Source: Microbacterium schleiferi | GTDB taxonomy: Bacteria; Actinomycetota; Actinomycetes; Actinomycetales; Microbacteriaceae | NCBI RefSeq assembly: GCF_020781975.1 | Contig: NZ_JAJGNI010000005.1 | Span: forward strand, 62,001-126,000 | Reading direction: 5' to 3' | DNA: 64,000 bases | Shown here: piece after piece, positions 60,114 through 64,000 of the stretch | How positions within the stretch are numbered: position 1 is the first letter of the stretch | How the letters are laid out: each line of letters opens with the position of its first letter | Translations under genes and position numbers: made by a program | Notes under the pieces: model-generated | What the model saw: only the letters and a program-made list of their open reading frames with translations | What the model was told of the DNA's origin: nothing | Databases searched by the model: none

Positions 60114-60617
60114 TCAGCCCTCGGCGGATGAGGAGCCGCTGACCTGGTCAGTGCACTGCAGACCGTTCACGGGGAGCGTGTCGACGATGATGTTCCCGAG
60201 TGTGTCGAGGACCTCGGCGCTCGAGACTGTGTCGCTGTCGAGGTAGACCTGCACCGCGGGATCGGTGCCGAACGAGGTGATCCGGTAGTAGGGCGCGTCG
60301 GTGTCGTCGACGATCCAGTCGACACCGCTGAGGGTCGAGCACGGAAGGGTCGTCGGACCGGGAACATCAACGCCGCAGGCGACGATGATGTTGCTGCCGC
60401 CGCCCTGCTCTCCCCACGCGCCAGTCGCCTGGGCATCCGTCCAGCGACGCTCGAAACCGTCGAGGGTCTGCGGGAACCGTACCGTCACCTCAGCACAGCG
60501 CGGGTTGTTCGCGTCGGGCGCCGGTTGCAGCGAGACCGTCGTGCTGCACGCCGCGAGGGCGACCATGCTCGTCGCGCACATCACCATCACGGCGATGGTG
60601 CGACGGGCAAGAGGCAT
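60114..60617 (-). CDS. DUF3515 family lipoprotein
   Basis: The 167-residue exported protein has a signal peptide ending in lipobox VALAAC (Cys near residue 24). Its DUF3515 domain has two cysteine pairs (NNPRCAEV, VACGVDVPG; TTLPCSTL, LQCTDQV), probably disulphides. TAGATT on the minus strand (60624-60629) ends 6 nt before the ATG, so it is probably leaderless. It stands between ddl and thiL as in many Actinobacteria; function unknown. Confidence 0.88.
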   Translation of the reverse strand: MPLARRTIAVMVMCATSMVALAACSTTVSLQPAPDANNPRCAEVTVRFPQTLDGFERRWTDAQATGAWGEQGGGSNIIVACGVDVPGPTTLPCSTLSGVDWIVDDTDAPYYRITSFGTDPAVQVYLDSDTVSSAEVLDTLGNIIVDTLPVNGLQCTDQVSGSSSAEG

Positions 60618-60623
60618 TGGTCC

Positions 60624-60644
60624 AATCTACCGCCGCGGTAGCGT
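60624..60644. promoter_or_regulatory. back-to-back leaderless promoters for DUF3515 gene and thiL
   Basis: AATCTA (minus-strand TAGATT, 60624-60629) and TAGCGT (60639-60644) serve opposite genes. Each ends 6 nt before its start codon and they are separated by only 9 bp. Confidence 0.65.
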
Positions 60645-60650
60645 GGGACG

Positions 60651-61634
60651 ATGCAGGATCCCTGGGTTGGTGAGCTCTCCGAGGGCGAGATACTGTCAGC
60701 AATCCTGCGGGAGCTGGGGCCTTCGGCGGCCGAGGTGGGGCCGGGTGATGACGCGGCAGTGCTGACGGCATCCGATGGTCGCGTGGTCGCGACGGTCGAC
60801 ACTCTCGTGCATGGTCCGGACTTCCGCCTCGCCTGGTCGAGTGGGTTCGACCTCGGATGGAAAGCGGCAGCCGTCAACCTCGCCGATATCGCCGCGATGG
60901 GTGCGCGCCCGACATCGCTCCTCGTCGCCCTCGCAATGCCCGATGCCACCCGCCTCTCCTTTGTCGTCGACCTTGCCCGCGGGCTTCGTGCCGGGTGTGA
61001 AGCCCTCGCACCCGGTTGCGTCGTGGAGGGCGGCGACCTGACGGTATCGGATATCCTCACCGTCGCGGTGACCGCGCTGGGCACCCTCGAAGGTCGCCCC
61101 GCGGTGCGCCGGTCAGGGGCTCGGCCTGGAGACGTCGTCGCTGCCACGGGGCGTCTCGGGGATGCCGCTCGCGGCTTGCGCCTGCTTTTCGACCGCTTCC
61201 GGGATGCCGCCGGCAACCCGGTCCCCGTGGACCGGGCGGATCTGACAGCCGACGAGGCTCGGGAACTCGACGCGCAACTGCGGCCCGCGCCGGGCATCAC
61301 CGACGGGGTGCGGGCAGCCCTCGCCGGCGCCACGGCAATGATGGATCTGTCGGACGGCCTCGTCCTCGACGCCGGGCGCATGGCCGCGGCATCCGGTGTC
61401 ACCCTCGATCTGCGTCGCGACGCGCTCGGGCCTCACCCCGACGACGCGCTCTCCGGCGGTGAGGACCACGGCCTGCTCGCGACGTTCCCGGCGACGGATG
61501 CTGTGCCCGACGCCTTCCAAATCATCGGGGTGGTCCGCGAGCACGGAGAGACGCCGGTCCTGGTCGACGGGGCACCCTTCGAGGGCAGCGGTGGGTGGGA
61601 TCCCTATCGTGACTGGGATTCGTCGCGCGGCTGA
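60651..61634 (+). CDS. thiL: thiamine-monophosphate kinase
   Basis: The 327-residue AIR-synthase-like kinase phosphorylates thiamine monophosphate to the pyrophosphate cofactor. GPGDDAAVL (metal-binding aspartates), AVNLADIAAMGARP, VVEGGDLT and MMDLSDGLVLDAGRMA are the family motifs. The ATG lies 6 nt after TAGCGT. The 3' end overlaps the convergent rsmD gene by 31 bp. Confidence 0.94.
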   Translation: MQDPWVGELSEGEILSAILRELGPSAAEVGPGDDAAVLTASDGRVVATVDTLVHGPDFRLAWSSGFDLGWKAAAVNLADIAAMGARPTSLLVALAMPDATRLSFVVDLARGLRAGCEALAPGCVVEGGDLTVSDILTVAVTALGTLEGRPAVRRSGARPGDVVAATGRLGDAARGLRLLFDRFRDAAGNPVPVDRADLTADEARELDAQLRPAPGITDGVRAALAGATAMMDLSDGLVLDAGRMAAASGVTLDLRRDALGPHPDDALSGGEDHGLLATFPATDAVPDAFQIIGVVREHGETPVLVDGAPFEGSGGWDPYRDWDSSRG

Positions 61635-62209
61635 TCGTCGGCGTCAGCGACGCTGGGTGCGCACCGGAGCCACCAGATCGCGGTGTCACCGTACCGGCGG
61701 TGACGCGCGAGCGTGAGTCCGGCCGGAAGAGCGGGTTCGGGCGATCGTGCGGCACGCTCGGCCACGACGATCGCATCCGGCGCGAGCGAGGGGACGAGAA
61801 GCCGCAGGGTTTGGGCGAGGTCGTCCTCACCGAGGTCGTACGGGGGATCGATGAAGACGAGCTCGTACGGTTCGTGCGGGGCGGCGAGGTAGGCATCCGC
61901 TGCGGTTCGATGCACGCGGTACGCGCCGCCGACAGCGTGCCGCACGCGCCCCGCGTTGCGTTCGATGACGCTCGCTGCCCGCGGCGACTTCTCGACGAGG
62001 TCGACGGATGCCGCGCCGCGGCTGAGCGCTTCCAGCCCCAGCGCCCCCGACCCGGCGTAGAGGTCGAGTACCCGGGCGCCGGCGATGGCCCCTGACGCGT
62101 CGAGCGAGCCGAAGACCGATTCGCGGACCCGGTCGCTGGTCGGTCGCGTGCCGCTTTCCGGAACCTCGAGGCTCAGGGAGCCGGCGGCCCCGGCGATGAT
62201 CCGTGTCAC
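61604..62209 (-). CDS. rsmD: 16S rRNA (guanine-966-N2)-methyltransferase
   Basis: The 201-residue SAM-dependent methyltransferase has TRIIAGAAGSLSL, GTRPTSDRVRESVFG, SAM-binding VLDLYAGSGALGLEAL and catalytic VFIDPPYD. The GTG start lies 6 nt after minus-strand TACAGT (62216-62221), another leaderless arrangement. Translation further upstream lacks family residues. It converges on thiL with a 31-bp overlap. Confidence 0.93.
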   Translation of the reverse strand: MTRIIAGAAGSLSLEVPESGTRPTSDRVRESVFGSLDASGAIAGARVLDLYAGSGALGLEALSRGAASVDLVEKSPRAASVIERNAGRVRHAVGGAYRVHRTAADAYLAAPHEPYELVFIDPPYDLGEDDLAQTLRLLVPSLAPDAIVVAERAARSPEPALPAGLTLARHRRYGDTAIWWLRCAPSVADADDQPRDESQSR

Positions 62210-62294
62210 GCGTCCACTGTACAAACCGGTACAGCGCCGCCGCGGGCGCTCACCCGGTCTTCGCGCGTCGGAGGCTCTGCCTAAACTCAGGTGC

Positions 62295-64000
62295 ATGGTC
62301 GCTCTCACGCTGTCGTCGCGACTGGACGGCGCGCTCGGCGGCAAAACGGCCAAGGCACTCGAGCGTGCGTTTGCGATGCGCACGGTGGGTGACCTGCTCG
62401 AGCACTACCCACGCCGTTACGCGCGCCGCGGAGAGCTCACACCCATCGCGTCTCTGCCGATCGGCGAACCGGTCGCGATCGTCGCCGAAGTCCGCAGGGC
62501 GTCCGAGCGACGGATGCAGAATCGCCGGGGTTCTCTGCTCGAGGTGGTGATCAGCGACGGCAACGGGGAACTCACCCTGACGTTCTTCAACCAGGCGTGG
62601 CGGATGAGAGAGCTGGTCCCCGGCAGGCGCGGGGTGTTCGCCGGCAAGGTGGGCGAGTACCGCCGTTCGTTGCAGCTCGCGCACCCGGACTATGAGCTGT
62701 TCGACGACGAAGACCGAGCGAGGGCGACGGCAGAAGCCACCGCTAACCTTCCCGTGCCGATCTACCCGGCCACCGCGTCGCTGGCCAGCTGGCAGATCGC
62801 GAAGTTCGTCGGGATGGTCCTCGACGGCCTCGACGATCTGCCGGAGCCGCTGCCCGAGGATCTGCGGCGGGCGCATGGTCTGCTGTCGTATCGCATGGCG
62901 TTCGAGCGCATCCATCGCCCGGACTTTCCCGACCAGGTTGAGCCCGCGCGGCAGACCTTGCGCTGGCATGAGGCGCTGGTGCTGCAGACGGCCCTGCTGC
63001 AGCAGCGACAGTTCGTGCGCGCGATGTCGGCGACCCCGCGTGAGCCCGGCGCACTCCTCGATCGGTTCGACGCCTCGTTGCCCTTCAATCGAACTCCGGA
63101 TCAGATCACTGTCGGTGACCAGATCGCCCGGGATCTGGTCGGCGAGTGGCCGATGAATCGGCTCGTTCAGGGTGAGGTCGGGTCGGGCAAGACGCTCGTG
63201 GCGCTGCGCGCGATGCTGCAGGTGGCCCAGAGCGGCGGCCAGTCCGCGCTCATCGCTCCGACCGAGGTGCTCGCTTCTCAGCATCTGCGCTCGATCGCTC
63301 GGATGCTCGGCCCCGACCTGGCGGTCGAGCTCATGCCGACACTGCTGACCGGTCAGTTGACGGCGGCCGAGCGGCGTCGTGCGGCGCTGCGCGTGGCATC
63401 CGGGCAGTCGCGCATCGTCGTGGGCACGCACGCGCTCCTGAGCGACGCGACGACCTTTGCCGACCTCGGGCTGGTCGTCGTTGACGAGCAGCACCGGTTC
63501 GGTGTGGACCAGCGTGAGGCGTTGCGGGCAAAGGGGACCACCCCGCACGCTCTCGTGCTCACCGCCACGCCGATTCCTCGAACGGTTGCGATGACCGTCT
63601 TCGGTGACCTCGACGTCTCCACGATTCGGTCGATGCCCGCGGGACGAGCCGGTATCGAATCGTTCGTTGCGCCGGTCGCCGACCGCCCCGCGTGGTTCGC
63701 GCGCGTGTGGGAGCGCGTGGCCGAGGAGGTGGCCCAGGGGCGCCAGGCCTTCGTCGTGTGCCCGTCGATCGATGCCGCCGCATCCGGCAAGCCGGCAGCA
63801 GACGAGGTAGCCGAGGTTCCGGCAGCCGAGTCTGCCACAGCCGCGGCAGAGGAGTCCTCGCGTAAGACGCGCTGGGGCGTGGTGCAGGTCGCCGAACTGC
63901 TGTCGCGGCATCCGGCATTCGACAAGCTCTCGGTTGAGATCCTCCACGGCAAGATGCCCGCAGAGCAGAAGGATGCCGTCATGCAGGCCTTCGCGGCGGG
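62295..64000 (+). CDS. recG: ATP-dependent DNA helicase RecG (5' part, runs off the window)
   Basis: At least 568 codons are present and the frame is open at the window end; the family length is about 700-730. The N-terminal wedge/OB domain (LLEHYPRRYARRGE...FFNQAWRMREL) is followed by helicase motifs I (GEVGSGKTLVAL), Ia (IAPTEVLASQH), II (VVDEQHRFGV, DEQH box) and III (LTATPIPRT). RecG remodels stalled forks and branched DNA. TAAACT (62282-62287) ends 7 nt before the ATG. An Ala/Glu-rich insert near residue 500 is less conserved. Confidence 0.95.
   Translation, partial: MVALTLSSRLDGALGGKTAKALERAFAMRTVGDLLEHYPRRYARRGELTPIASLPIGEPVAIVAEVRRASERRMQNRRGSLLEVVISDGNGELTLTFFNQAWRMRELVPGRRGVFAGKVGEYRRSLQLAHPDYELFDDEDRARATAEATANLPVPIYPATASLASWQIAKFVGMVLDGLDDLPEPLPEDLRRAHGLLSYRMAFERIHRPDFPDQVEPARQTLRWHEALVLQTALLQQRQFVRAMSATPREPGALLDRFDASLPFNRTPDQITVGDQIARDLVGEWPMNRLVQGEVGSGKTLVALRAMLQVAQSGGQSALIAPTEVLASQHLRSIARMLGPDLAVELMPTLLTGQLTAAERRRAALRVASGQSRIVVGTHALLSDATTFADLGLVVVDEQHRFGVDQREALRAKGTTPHALVLTATPIPRTVAMTVFGDLDVSTIRSMPAGRAGIESFVAPVADRPAWFARVWERVAEEVAQGRQAFVVCPSIDAAASGKPAADEVAEVPAAESATAAAEESSRKTRWGVVQVAELLSRHPAFDKLSVEILHGKMPAEQKDAVMQAFAA

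Overview
The window is GC-rich actinobacterial chromosome, most likely from Microbacteriaceae and probably Microbacterium. This is an inference from the leuB-ilvE-gltX and leuCD-murA-plsC-gpsA-ddl-thiL-rsmD-recG gene orders, a mycothiol-type ArsC, and many TANNNT promoters placed 6-8 nt in front of start codons (leaderless mRNAs).

Left chromosomal arm (1-17.8 kb): leuB, ilvE, a fumarylacetoacetate-hydrolase-like gene, an MFS exporter, gltX and tRNA-Gln(CTG). Next come a 46-residue zinc-ribbon gene and an IS3-family (IS407-type) element that has split an AraC/GyrI-type regulator gene from its Shine-Dalgarno. After these lie an ABC-F gene with a leader peptide, an esterase, a NYN-LOTUS protein, a sulfite-oxidase-like/ferredoxin-reductase-like/DUF6510 module, a GT39 glycosyltransferase gene broken by an amber codon, a membrane protein and a metallo-beta-lactamase-fold protein.

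Island (17,864-48,999, about 31.1 kb): an integrative element sits in tRNA-Glu(CTC), bounded by perfect 48-bp direct repeats of the tRNA 3' part (attL, attR). In order it holds a tyrosine integrase, a small HTH protein, a MobF-type relaxase-helicase with a candidate oriT, an IS481-family element, a decayed segment, the catabolic cluster, an intact gamma-carbonic anhydrase, a second IS481-family element, a P1B ATPase, a VIT transporter, ChrA, a divergent arsenic operon and a zeta-type toxin-antitoxin pair. No type IV secretion genes are present, so the element looks mobilizable rather than self-conjugative.

Catabolic cluster (26.1-37.7 kb): this is the highlight. An NMT1/ThiY-like ABC importer is encoded together with an adenosine-deaminase-family enzyme and an AtzA/TriA-family deaminase that carries TriA-type specificity residues. 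A GntR/FCD regulator follows, then a second operon with two biuret-hydrolase-like enzymes, a cyanuric acid amidohydrolase, an allophanate hydrolase and an alpha/beta hydrolase. Together they predict uptake and complete mineralisation of an amino-s-triazine such as melamine: melamine, ammeline, ammelide, cyanuric acid, biuret, allophanate, then ammonia and CO2. The adenosine-deaminase-like enzyme is a candidate for the ammelide step.

Right chromosomal arm (49-64 kb): duplicated tRNA-tail/terminator copies, an AAA ATPase, a DUF4349 protein with its ECF sigma factor, a yybP-ykoY (manganese) riboswitch with terC, a leucine leader peptide with leuCD, murA, a plsC-like gene, gpsA, ddl, a DUF3515 lipoprotein, thiL, rsmD and the start of recG, which runs off the window.
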